64,000 nucleotides of DNA from Voacanga thouarsii (lineage: Eukaryota > Streptophyta > Magnoliopsida > Gentianales > Apocynaceae): positions 930,001-994,000 of the forward strand of contig JANUWF010001625.1 in the NCBI GenBank assembly GCA_026120185.1. Reading direction: 5' to 3'. Shown one piece after another: positions 49,433-60,656 of the stretch. Both the position numbers and the translations under genes were made by a program. Within the stretch, counting starts at the first letter, position 1. Every line of letters begins with the position of its first letter. The notes under the pieces are model-generated. The model saw nothing but the letters and a program-made list of their open reading frames with translations, had not been told where the DNA came from and searched no databases.

Positions 49433-50436
49433 CTAAATAAAGGAAAGCAAACTAAAGAAAAATACTACATAAAATAAAATAAAATAAAACAAAAACTCTC
49501 TACACCCGTCATGCTTCCTCGTCAAACCTTTTGAAATGAAATTAAAGCTCAAAGTAGAAGATTGGCATGATGAATGTAGAATGAAGAATGGAGGGTTTTG
49601 AAACATGGAGGGTTCATGAAAACTATTTACCTCAACAAATCGAAACACATAAACCTCCTTCTCTAACATTCCTTTAGACACATAAATGCCTTTTTCAACA
49701 TATGAGTGGACAAGGTATCTAACAGATGCATCAACTTTGTAATCATCAATTAACCATTCAAAAGAATTTTTACAATTAAAATTTCCCTTTAAACTTAGCA
49801 TTTGAGTTCTTAAAGATGGGATTGGGAAATCCTTACTTTTCAATGCTTCTACAAATACCAGGTTACCTCCCTAAAATTGGGGTGAAGGATAGAATTCATT
49901 AACATACTCAAAGGGTTTTCTTAGAATGAAAGATAAATCCAACTTCGTGAGGCATGTGAAACTTCATACATCAGCATTAGGACCATTGTTCTCCAACAAG
50001 TGAGAGGAACCTAGGAAATCACGTGACAAAGAAATATTAGAATTACTAACACATAGAGTAGAATGGAATACCTTTCTTGTCACATCATGCAATTGTTCCT
50101 CATAGCCGCTCTTTTTGTTCCACGGTCAATTGTACGGGCTAGCATGAACTCATGAGTCTCTTCAACAATCTTAACTAATTGTTTCCTTTGATTGCATAGA
50201 CGTTGGGAAGCTACTTCATGCCACTGAACAGATGAATTTGTATTGGAAACTAAAGAATTCACTAATGCTTCTAATGACGTCTCATTAAAAACATCAATAT
50301 TAGCTTGTAATTTCGCCAATCTATCATCGATGTTGATTTTTTTTTTTTTTTTTTGGAGAAACGAAATAAAAATGATGAACATGCAGCAATGATGAATAAT
50401 ACAATTTAATTCATGAGGACATGATAAAACGAACAA
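49433..50436 (-). pseudogene. Decayed non-gag-pol reading frame in family A element
   Basis: On the minus strand an open segment 50,436-50,080 (recognisable part INIDDRLAKLQANIDVF to RTIDRGTKRAA) is followed, after one frameshift near 50,095, by sequence in a single frame with two stops (about 49,965 and 49,874) that runs into the open segment 49,843-49,433 (FPIPSLRTQMLSL, EWLIDDYKVDASVRYLVHSY, VEKGIYVSKGMLEKEVYVF). Together this is about 300 codons, with an acidic/amphipathic helical first part. No zinc knuckle, protease, RT or integrase motif is present and I do not recognise the family. It could be captured host sequence, a diverged gag or an extra ORF. Confidence 0.4.
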
Positions 50437-50797
50437 AACAAAATGACTAAAAGAAAAATTATTTCAAACAGCAAAAATGACTTCATTGCTTTCCATGGCC
50501 TACACCTATAAAAGACAAAAAGAAAGTTAGAAAACCAAAATTTATATTTAAAACAAAATTAAAAGAAGAAAAATTTAGTAAAATTAAATAACTTAATATA
50601 CAATATATACAAACATATAAAGACAAGTTAGTGATTATGAACATGTATATACCTATTTACATATTTGCAACATATAGCAAAATGACAATACAATTATACA
50701 AATAACAACATAGCCACTTCTTCATACAAGGAATGTATAGACATATTTACATATTTACATGGTTAAATCAACAAAAGCCAAGCTTTCATGCTATTGT

Positions 50798-50815
50798 TCC
50801 TCAGCAACGGCGCCA
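50798..50815 (-). other. Family A primer binding site (tRNA-Asp type)
   Basis: The sense strand reads TGGCGCCGTTGCTGAGGA, five bases after the 5' LTR. It matches the complement of the plant tRNA-Asp 3' end (TGGCGCCGTTGCCGGGGA) except for two changes. Confidence 0.8.
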
Positions 50816-50821
50816 AAAACT

Positions 50822-52345
50822 TGATGTGTCCAGACTTGGGTGTAAAAATCATACAAAAACTAAGCACATCCCCAATCAAGTTTAAATTAAAACGTTCAAC
50901 CCAAATCACACATATGAACAAGCGTACTCATCATTAACCGAGCGTAGGGTTCAAATGAGTGTCAATCCTCAAGGAACAAGTAGACATTAATTACCTTTCT
51001 TTCATTGTTTAACCAACTTGATAAAGTGAAAAAAAATAAAATCAAACAAGGAAAAATAAAAACAAAAATATATACATGTCAAGGATGGAGAAGTACATAA
51101 CTCAAACCATTGTTTAGACAAACATGATCTCAAAGGACCTAACCATTATCATAACTAATTCTTCTCTTGGCACCATAAAGGATAAAGGTAAATTAGCGTC
51201 ACGTGGTCTGTCTCAACTAATTACTACCTTCTAGATAAATTAGTATCACTTGGTCTGTCTCAACTAATTCATCCAAAAGATGCATTAAACACAATCCTTG
51301 ATTAAATTTTTATGGCCTGGAAAATTTAAAACATGAAATTAATCAATGAATCCTTGGTCTGGTAAACATCAATTAACCTTTAATTACTCAATCCTCAGCA
51401 GTTAACCTCTTTGGTCTAGCAAGTTAACAACCAATAAATATGAAATCAATCAATTGCAACTACCATCAACCTTTTTGGTCTAGCTAGTTAATGAAAAGAA
51501 ATAACCAATTAACCTCGTAATACGCCTAAGTAATTAAATACCAAGAAAAATAATTAATTAATCAAAAGATCAAATAACTCTAAGAATCATGAATATGTAA
51601 AACAATGTCGAATTACAATAAAATAATTAACACATCATTGTTTAAGAAAAAGAAAACAAAGTAAAAGAAAGCACTTATAGACAAGCCTCATTTTTCTTCC
51701 TTTGAAGACCTTCTTGCACAACCCTCCTTAAATTGAAGAATTCGTCCTTAGATTGAGTGATTTTCTATGATAATCAATGAATTCTCCAATTTTTTGCTTG
51801 TGTCTTTTCATCTATTTATAGGCTTGGGAAGTGCCTAAACTCGTAGGTATAGTGTTCTTGACCGAGTAGATGTTGAAAGATACTAAAACTCCACAGATTA
51901 CCAAACACCACATAGAAGAAATCAAGCACCACCTTACCTTCAAGGCCCAACCGGTGCCGGTTGAGTTCTGCTTCTCTACTTGTTCGCCGATTTTTCTCTG
52001 AATTTCACATAATGAAGACCAGAATGCAGCTGGATCCGCCTTGAGTCTTGGAGCCGGCACCGGTTCTACTCAGTTTCTCTCTGTTTCACTAATTTTTCCG
52101 TCGTTTCGAAGTACGTGTCAACAGTGTATGGCTGGCGCCGGTTCTAGAGCCCTAGCCGGCGGCGCCTCTCCTCTGTTTTGCAATATTTTTGTTTTGTTTT
52201 ATCCTAAAAATCTGCAATAATGAACAAAATACCTTTGCAATGGTAAAATCTCAAATATGAAGGAATATAACTAGTTATTGAACAAAATGTATCACAGAAG
52301 AACCTCAAATAACCATGAAAAATATGACTAATTTAGCCCCTATCA
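50822..52345 (-). repeat. Family A 5' LTR
   Basis: 1,524 bp, sense TGATAGGGGC at 52,345 to GGACACATCA at 50,822. GC-rich modules at 51,945-52,165. Similar to the other family A LTRs over its whole length. Confidence 0.9.
51812..51821 (-). promoter_or_regulatory. Family A LTR TATA box
   Basis: The sense strand reads CTATAAATAG. Confidence 0.6.
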
Positions 52346-53515
52346 AAAGGATTACTAAGCAATTCTTGAAGTAATAGAATCCTAAAATGGAATATCAAAA
52401 AAACAGATCAAGCATGAGAGATTGCAAACAAAGAATCCATTGTGGAAGAACTTTAGAATAGGAATCCCTGTAAAGGCATCTTACTATGAAAATTCCTTTG
52501 TCTGCTTTACCTTTTGATTCAATTTAATTCTACCAGGAAGCACTAAAACAAAAGATTTCAAGGTTTTAAAAATCCTCAGAATTTTGGATTGATTATTTTG
52601 GGTGACCCTACATCCAGAAGCTACGTCCAAAATTCTGTGAACAGTATCAAAGTGATTCTGCCTGAAAATGTACCAATTTGGACTTACTTTTTAGATGCAC
52701 CGTAGTCCAAAACGCTGGTAAATCTGACGACGAAAACTAGCTGTTTTGTAGTCGTTGGTGCTCTACTTTATGGCTCTATATAGGGTTTCAAAACTCGATT
52801 TAAAAGAAGATTTTTGTCCTATCCTTCTAAGAAACACTTTTACTCTATAGAAAATAAAAATCTCATTTATTAAGGTGCTTCAAAATAAAATCAAATTGTG
52901 TTTTAAAGGTAAAAGTATTTATGTCTATTCTTCGTGCGTATTTGCTCAAATAAGTGAGCCATTTTTGTTTCATTTATCTTCAATCATCTTTGTGTATCAA
53001 GGTTGAGGTGTAAAACCCATTTGTGGGAGAACCTTGATTTGTTGGTTGATTGAGAGGTTTTGGAAAACCAAGTATGGTGATCCTCTCTTGTATTTGGTAT
53101 AGATTGATACCATTGAGTTTGGTGAATGAAATCCAGTTGAAAATGCTTAAGTGTAAGCTTAAGGTAGTGGTTGTAGATCTTGGTAGATCAAACCACTATA
53201 AAATCCTATGTTATAATTCTCTACATTTACTTTCAGCGTTTATTTTCAGACAACCTGCAAATCATCCCTACCTAGATTTTCTTAGTTTCTTATAGACATT
53301 CTTAAAGGCATTCACCAACCTATCTTTAATCCAGCATTAATTACATCGTGCATTTTACCCTATTCTAAATCTAGATATTTCTGAAAATCTCTCGCTACTG
53401 CAGGTGTTGTTGGTCTAGGATTCGAACAAACATTTCTATCCTTCAAAATAGAATTTTTTTTAGGAAAAATTTTAGTTTGCCAAAAATCTTATTCACCCCA
53501 TCCCAAGATTTTTCA
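52346..53515 (+). repeat. SIRE-like 5' LTR, 5'-truncated
   Basis: The end TTTTTCA is at 53,515, followed by TT and the primer site. The left part is cut at the family A element. AT-rich, no supportable frame. Confidence 0.6.
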
Positions 53516-53517
53516 TT

Positions 53518-53529
53518 TGGTATTAGAGC
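53518..53529 (+). other. SIRE-like primer binding site
   Basis: TGGTATTAGAGC, one change from the initiator tRNA-Met complement TGGTATCAGAGC. Confidence 0.7.
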
Positions 53530-53599
53530 TTGGTCTACTGTATTCTTGGTCTAACAATCCTATAGGAAATATCCTCATAGCAAACTCATCATCTCTTCT

Positions 53600-54600
53600 A
53601 TATGTTGAAGGTTCGTCAACAAATCGACCTACATTGTTCAATAGAAACAACTACACATTCTAGAAAAATATATTGAAAATCTATATTTGTTCAATAAACT
53701 TTGAGTTGTGGAATTTCATTGAAAAGGATCATTTTGTTCAGACAAAAGTTATTGATGGTGAAAAAATGCCTAAACAAAATGACAAATTTGATGTTGAAGA
53801 TAATGCTAAGATGACATTGAACTTTCAGACTATGAATATCTTGTGATGTGCCCTTGGTACCACTGAATACAATCGAGTTAGTGGCTATGATTCAGCCCAT
53901 GACATGTGGAAACTACTTGAGATCACCCATGAAAGGACAAACCAAGTTAAGGACAAACCAACTAAATTGGGGCTTTTAATTCATGACTATGAATTGTTCA
54001 CACTGAAGCCAAATGAAAGCATAACTGATATGTTTACGATATTCACCAATATCGCAAATGGTCTCAAATCTTATGGGAAGGTTTATTCCTTCGGTGAACA
54101 AAACCAAAAAATTCTGGATGCATTGCCTAAGAGCTAGTAGCCGAAAGATCTTGCTACAGAAGAATCTAAAGATTTGAAATCCTTACCAACTGAAAAGCTG
54201 ATTGGCTCTCTTCTAACATATGAAATGATACTCAAAAGGTTTTAAGAATCTGATGATCATGATAAATGTAAAGAAGAATAGCACTGAAAGCTGAAAAAGA
54301 GGAAGCAAAAACCAGTCAATTAGACAACGACGATGACACAAAAGTAGACATTGAAGAATTAGCAATGATAGCAACAAAATTCAGAAGGAGTTTAACAAAG
54401 GGAACTTCAAAAGAGGAAGGAAGTTCCCAAAAAGAAAAGGACTAACCTCAGGATTTAATTCTCAATGTTATGAATGCAAAAGTACTGAACATTTCATTGC
54501 TGATTGCCCAGTTGCTAAAGAAAAAGAAGGAAGAATGCTTAAGAAGAAGAAGGAGGAGCTGAGAGCACAGAAAGGCAAAGGATTGATGGAAACTTAGGAC
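53600..54600 (+). pseudogene. SIRE-like gag
   Basis: The open segment 53,904-54,137 reads MWKLLEITHERTNQVKDKPT then YELFTLKPNESITDMFTIF, the capsid-type text of SIRE gag. The zinc knuckle CYECKSTEHFIADC (C-x2-C-x4-H-x4-C) is at 54,466-54,507, followed by a Lys/Glu-rich tail. Stops and frame changes interrupt it (for example TAG after 54,134). Inactive. Confidence 0.75.
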
Positions 54601-55340
54601 TAAAATGAGTCTGAGTTTGACGATGAAGAATCTAAAATAAAACTGCCAACCTATGCTTCATGGCAATAGAAAATGAGGTAAACTCTACCACCACTAATTC
54701 CATGTCTAATTGGTATGTTTCTAAACATGAAAAACATGATGATCTAAATGAATTGCTAATTAACATGTTCCATGAATTGAAAAGACTGTCTAGAAGAAAT
54801 AAATAAAGTGAATATTAATTGTTTATTAGATGACAATGAAAAGTTGTTGAATAAGAACAAAATGTCTCTTGAGTCATATATGTATGCTATTTTGGAAAAT
54901 GATGTGATCATCATTACTTTACAGTATGTATCTCTAGCAAATTGATGTTTATATGATAAAATCCATTCTCTTGAAAGTATGGTTAGCACGTTTGATGATA
55001 TGAAAAATATAGTAGATGATCTTACTAAATGTATTGAAAAGTTTACAAATGGTAAAAGAACTAGGAAAAATTGCTTGGGGCTCAACAAGTAGCTGGAAAC
55101 TAATATGGCCTAGGTTATAGGCATGAGATCAATGATAAAATTTAGAAACCACAATTTGTAAAAGTTGCCCCATCTTATATGACACACAAAATGTACACAA
55201 ATTGTGCAAAGTACGGATACAAAGCATCAACATGTCACATTAGAGATGAAAGTGAAACTCTGTGGAAAAAAATTTTGGAAAATTAGAAGAAACACTACTA
55301 ACCCCCATGGACCCAAGAAAATGTGAGTACCAAATATCAC
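54601..55340 (+). pseudogene. SIRE-like gag-protease linker
   Basis: Degraded sequence between the zinc knuckle and the protease. Plus-strand text has coiled, Asn/Lys/Leu-rich stretches and, near 55,195-55,245, a Cys/His pattern resembling a second knuckle (NCAKYGYKASTCH). No intact frame. The 110-codon minus-strand frame (54,756-55,088) is an antisense shadow. Confidence 0.4.
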
Positions 55341-55368
55341 TCTTCCTTCTCATGTATAGGCATATTCA

Positions 55369-55551
55369 TTGGAGAAAATGAGCTTCAGCAAGTGGTTTTT
55401 GGACAATGGATGTTCAGGACATATAACTGGAAATGTAACTTTAGTAGAAGATATGCAAACCATAAATGAAGAATTCGTTACCTTTGAAGATAAAAAGCAA
55501 GGAGAAATTTTTGGCATGGTAACATTGGTAAAATTTCCTCAACCATTATAA
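55369..55551 (+). pseudogene. SIRE-like protease
   Basis: WFLDNGCSGHITGN matches copia protease WxLDSGCSxHMTG, with the central Ser changed to Asn. The frame stops at 55,551. The family role is processing of the Gag-Pol polyprotein. Inactive by truncation. Confidence 0.7.
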
Positions 55552-55608
55552 AACTAGTGTTATTAATTGAATAGTTGAAATATAATTTGCTTAGCATTAG
55601 TCAATTAT

Positions 55609-56620
55609 GTGATATTGACTGCAAAGTCACTTTTGAAAATGATTCTTGCTTTATCATGGATAGCTCAAGCAATGAAACATTCTTTGTTGCCAATAGTGCT
55701 GGAAATATGTATGTATTTCTATCTAAATGACCTTATAGCTCGTGGTATTAGATGCCTTTTCATGCATGACAATGATGATTACCTTTGGCATAGAAGCTTA
55801 GGCCATATATTTTCGATTTGCTAAATAAATTATTCTCAAAAGAGCTTGTTAAGGGACTGCACAAAATGAAGTTTGGAAAAAGTAAAATTTGTGATGCATG
55901 CCAATTTGAAAAATAAATCAAAACTTCTTTTAAACCCAAGAAAATGATTTCTACCTCAAAATCCCTTGAATTAATTCAAATGGATTTTTTTGGACTAATG
56001 AGGACCACTAGCATTGGTGGTAAGAGGTACACTTATGTGTTAGTTGATGACTTCTCAAGATTTTCTTGGACTTTATTTCTTGGACAAAAGGACGAAGCCT
56101 TTTTCTGAATTTTCAAAACTGTTCAAATGCATCCAAAACACTATTGGATGCAAACTGATTTCTATTAGAAATGATAATGGTAGAGAACTTTGCAACAACG
56201 AATTTACACATTTTTGTGATGAAAATGGAGTATTTCACAACTTCTCAGTAGGTAAAACACCTCAACAAAATGGTGTGGTTGAGAGACAAAATCAAACTAT
56301 GCAAGAAATGGTTAAATCTATGATTTGTGAAAACTCCATTCCAAAATATGTATGGGCTGAAGCTGTTAGTACAACATGCTACATTCTAAAATGATTAATA
56401 TTGATACCATTTTTGAGAAAAACACCCTTAAAACTTATGTTTAACAAAACACCATCAATTTCCTATTTTAAAGTATTTTGCTGCAAATGTTTTATCCTTA
56501 ATACCCAAGACAATCTTGAAAATTTTGATAGAAAATCTGATGAGGCTATATTTCTTGGATACTTTTCCAATAAAAAGGCATACAAAGTGTACAATAAAGA
56601 ACTCTATGCGTAGAAGAGTC
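55609..56620 (+). pseudogene. SIRE-like integrase
   Basis: The pre-integrase finger starts at YLWHRSLGH (about 55,780) and continues in another frame with CDAC. The core begins with DDFSRFSWTLF in one frame (56,046-56,080) and shifts. The open segment 56,044-56,394 then carries ISIRNDNGREL and PQQNGVVERQNQTMQEM, the second Asp and the Glu of DDE. Segment 56,401-56,613 adds CFILNTQDNLENFDRKSDEA, the C-terminal part. Frameshifts and stops are present. Confidence 0.82.
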
Positions 56621-57597
56621 CATACATGTTGTTTTTATGAATCTAACATTTATGCTCCAAGGAAGGATGATGATGTTGCAGGAGGTTCAAAGGAATTAAG
56701 GAAAGCCAAACACAAAACACCACCGCTAGATACTGATGCAAAATATAAAGAAATTGAAGAACAACAAGCTAAACAAGAAAGGCAACAAATTGGAGAATCC
56801 ACGGATCAAGAATTACTAAAGGATTGCAAATACAAAATCGGTCATAAAAAAAAAATCATTGGTGATCCAAGCTATGGAGTTAAAACTAGACAGTATTTCA
56901 TAGATAACTTTGCTCTACTCTCATGTGTAGAACCTAACTGTGTTGTTGTAGCATTGCATAATGAATTCTGGATAATTTGTATATAAAAAGAACTAAACCA
57001 AATTGAAATAAATCATGATGGAAACTTATCCGTAAACCACTTGATCACCCAGTTATTGGTACCTTGTGGGTATTTAGAAACAAAATTGATGAAAATGGAG
57101 TTGTCCTTAGAAATAAAACTAGATTGGGTGCCTAAGGATTCAATCAAGAAGAGGGTATTGATTATGATGAGACATTTTCTCCCATTGGTAGATTGGAATC
57201 TATAAGAATGCTCCTTAACTTTGTATCATTCAAAAATTTCATGTTTTATCAATTGGAAGTTAAGAGTGCATTTCTAAATGGTTTTATTGAGGAGGAAGTG
57301 TATGTAGAACAACCTATGGGTTTTATCCATGAGCATTTTCCAAATCGTATTTTCAAACTTACAAAGGCTCTTTATGGTTTAAAACAAGCCCTACGAGCTT
57401 GGTATTAAAGGCTTAGTGGGTTCTTGCTTTCAAAAGGGTTCTCAAGAGGCTTGATCGACACCATATTATTTATCACGTCCAAAAACTCTGGCGATCTCCT
57501 TAATGCTGAAATTTATGTTGATGATATCAATTTTGGTGCCACTAATGATTCTTTGTGCAAGATATTTGCTAAAATAATGCAGCAATAATTCATAATG
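56614..57597 (+). pseudogene. SIRE-like RT, cut by insertion
   Basis: After a linker, 57,040-57,190 gives GTLWVFRNKIDENG and the ETFSPI motif in shifting frames. The open segment 57,193-57,408 gives FYQLEVKSAFLNGFIEEEVY and KALYGLKQALRAWY. After a stop, YVDDINFGA (57,519-57,545) is the YVDD box. The text breaks at 57,597 (CAGCAATAATTCATAATG), where a gypsy-type LTR begins. RNase H is missing. Confidence 0.82.
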
Positions 57598-60345
57598 TGT
57601 AACACCCCGAAGCCTAGGCCGGCCAGGGCTGGGGATGTCGCCCTGTCCAAAGGACAAGGGGTCTTTATAACTACGTCACACAAACCAATTGCGGAATAAA
57701 AATAAAATTTAACTTAAAAGGTTATTACAACCTAAAGAAAACTTCAAGAATAAATCCATGAATTCCAAAACAAAAATCATAAAGAAAATTATCCACTCTC
57801 GCTTCACCAAAGAAATACATAAAATCAAAAGACACATTCTCTTCCAAAACAGATATTACTAGCCACTCGACTCCACAGCACGATCATCCTGAAATCATGA
57901 TAGAAAGGTGATAAGACAGAAATCTCAGTAAGTCCGTGTGTGCTTTGGGTGTTAAGTGAAATCAGTTCGTGGATGCAAAGTGTGAAACTTTTGTAAGAAA
58001 AACATTGGCAACCATCAAGCATTAGTCAAAAGTAAGAGTGGCGTTTTAGCTTATCTAGCCGTACACAAGTAATGAAATCAACCACTCGAAAGAAAGGGAT
58101 ATGGGTTACAACACGTTGGGCCCCATAACCGGTCAGAATGCCAACACATTGTGTAGACTGACAAAAGTAGGTGATCGGCCTACTGGGCAAGATACTCCTC
58201 CTTCTCTATACCCAAAGAACAACCGGGTGTCCATTCCGGCAAAACAAAGTCACTTAACTGAAAACAAACTGCAAGCTCGGACCGGCACGACTCACTGAAC
58301 TGGCATCTTATTCGAGAAGGACTCACCCCTCAGAGGTGGCCACTTGCTGAGAGACTTACCCTAACCCTTCAAAGACTAGTCCTAGTAGTCCACCCTTATT
58401 GAGTACTCAACGTCATTTCCCACTTGGGATAAAATGAACAAAGCATTGCTTTTCATGAAACTAGTAATTTGAGGGTTTCCAAAGTTTTGGGAACAATCAG
58501 TTTTAGAAAGAGTTTTGAGTTTGGAAATCTGCTCAGTAACTTTTAAATAATTTAAGTGTTGGAAATAAGAACAAATTCAACCCTCAATTGCCTTCAAATA
58601 AACGAGTGTCCATACACTCCATATTTAGCTTTCCATAAGGAAAACATTTCACATCGATAGGTTTTATGCAGGAGCTTACCTGATTCTTCCTCACAACAAC
58701 AAGGTCTCGAACAGCTGACCTAACCCCACATGGGTAAATACAAATCTAAATCAATTTCAAGTCACAAACCACTTCCTCAGTTTTAAATCAATTCAATTCA
58801 CTACTACCATGATCCTAGTGTCCAAGCTTTAAGATAAAATAATAACTAAATAGGTTTATAAGCTAAGTTTAATTTGTTATTTAAAATAATTAATGGTTTG
58901 GGAAATAAATTCTAATAAGTTGAAAGTTTACATCTTGTTAAGAAAAATCTAGAGTTTACTAGATCAAGAGTCATAGGAGGTACGAGGTAAAATAGTGATT
59001 TAATGATAGTTTAGTTGTTAAAAAATAATTGATAGCTAAAACTAGTTGAGACTAGATTGAATAAGACTTTCTTGGACAATAATAAGTAAATCCTTAAGGG
59101 TTTTGATTTAGTAAATATTTTACTAAGCAAAAATCATCTTTCATAAAGGCTTAAATTGATTTCTTTATTTTAAATAATATTTATTTGTTTTACTATCTAG
59201 AAAAATTATTAGTCATTTGGCTAAAATATCCTTTATGAATATAATAATCCAAATCTACCCTTCCTAGGGTTTCGAAAACACTAGGAAATTATTTTATTGA
59301 GTATTTTATTCATGGAGTGAAAATTACTTTTAGGGACAACTAGATCATGGTCAATTTCTATGGCCAACCTCAATCAAGAACATGCACAATCCTTCAATTC
59401 ATAAAACCAACCAAATCTTGCATCTAGGCATAGAACTAAATTTATTAAGACATGCTTTAACCTCTACTAGCATAAATATGAACATAGCTTAAACAATCCC
59501 ATATGAATAAAAATCCTATTCATTAACGGTGGCATAATCTCTTGCATACTTTATCAAAAATACTACCTATGGCATGCATTAAACCTCAAATCAACATTCA
59601 ATCAACCAAGATAAACCTTTCATGCATAAATCCCATCTTCTTCACAATCATACAATTGCTCATGCTTCAATTCTCAACAATAAATATATACTCAAATCCT
59701 ACCACCATTCACCTTTTAACAACATCATCCTACAGACATGATTCTAGAGTTTAAAAGAAGGATTGAAGGTACTTACTTGCTTGATGAGTGCATTGAAAGA
59801 GTTTAGAGTTGATCTCAACTCCTAGATGGCTAATCTTGTCTAAGAGAGGTGGCGAAAGCACGGTCATGGAAAAAGAGACCATTCGGCCAAGAAAGGAAAT
59901 TTCGGCCATGAGAGAGAGAGAGAGAGAGAGAAGAAGAAGAGATCATTAGTAAGTTCATTCACATAAGTTCTCATTGGAGATCAAGTTTGAAGAAGATGAA
60001 GTTGATAGAATAAGTTTACCTTGAAGATGTTCTTGACCTTCACAAAAATTTCTGGTTTTGATCCAAAGTAGCAAGATGATTTGTGGAGTTTGATGTTAAT
60101 AATGGTGTTGATGGATTCACAGCAAAGAGCAGATCAAATCTGGAGATTTTTGTGAGGGTTTGAAGTGGTTTGAAGGTGTATTAGGTGAAAGAAGGTAGTA
60201 GGTGTTCTTGGTGGCTAGAGAAAATGGAGAGAGAGAGATTGGGAGCAGCTGCCGAATTTTTGTGGAACTAGGGCTGCCGAAATTCTGTATGGTTTAAGGA
60301 GTTGTTTCTCTGATTTGGAAGGGAAAGGCAACGTTAGTTGTTACA
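57598..60345 (+). mobile_element. Gypsy-type LTR (TGTAACACCCCG...TGTTACA), no TSD
   Basis: It begins TGTAACACCCCGAAGCC and a matching end TGTTACA occurs at 60,339-60,345, giving 2,748 bp with complementary termini. The 5-bp flanks differ (TAATG and ATCCT), so it is not a simple insertion. Text at 57,620-57,665 resembles 18,690-18,720. No gag-pol inside. Short frames at 57,466-57,657, 57,825-58,298 and 59,542-59,754 have no domain. The LTR call rests on the ends. Confidence 0.55.
59909..59940. repeat. (GA)n-(GAA)n microsatellite
   Basis: About 11 GA units, then GAA units. Confidence 0.9.
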
Positions 60346-60656
60346 ATCCTTGAAGAATATTTTTAGGAAGAGAATTTGGAAACTAGATATTCTAAGAATA
60401 TCTTGATTATTTGGATAGCTTTGAAGTCTCCTATGAAAAGCCATTCACTAGGACATTTTGATCCTAAAAAACCTCAGCACTTTAGAATCCCCACATTAGA
60501 AAGATATAGTAGCATATGTTTCGTTGTCTTGGATAAAGAAAGCATTGGAGATATTATTTCGAAATTGATTGAGTGATTTTTTTTAAAACTTGTGTTTTCC
60601 TACTTATTTTTGATACTTTGCTTGAGGACAAGCAAATAGCTAAATGTGGAGGAATG
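60346..60656 (+). mobile_element. Family A internal 3' end with hairpin and polypurine tract
   Basis: It matches the reverse complement of 47,498-47,680 (AAGCATTG and GAAATTGATTGAGTGATT blocks). It contains a perfect 20-base palindrome at 60,617-60,636 and a purine run (60,641-60,656) before the LTR. The remainder of the element is not present. A 66-codon frame here is unsupported. Confidence 0.7.
60617..60636 (+). other. Perfect hairpin palindrome before polypurine tract
   Basis: TTTGCTTGAGGACAAGCAAA, with arms TTTGCTTG and CAAGCAAA around AGGA. Confidence 0.7.

Larger units (their letters stand above)
46798..52345 (-). mobile_element. Family A non-autonomous retrotransposon (minus)
   Basis: 5' LTR 50,822-52,345, tRNA-Asp-type primer site, 3.3-kb internal region without gag or pol, hairpin and polypurine tract, and a truncated 3' LTR 46,798-47,497. 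The left half of the 3' LTR (about 820 bp) is missing, so no duplication is expected. Primer site, polypurine tract and hairpin point to the Athila/Tat group of gypsy elements. The internal region carries a decayed frame of unknown nature. Confidence 0.8.

Noticed and set aside
54756..55088. 110-codon minus-strand frame
   Set aside because: Antisense to the SIRE-like gag-protease linker.
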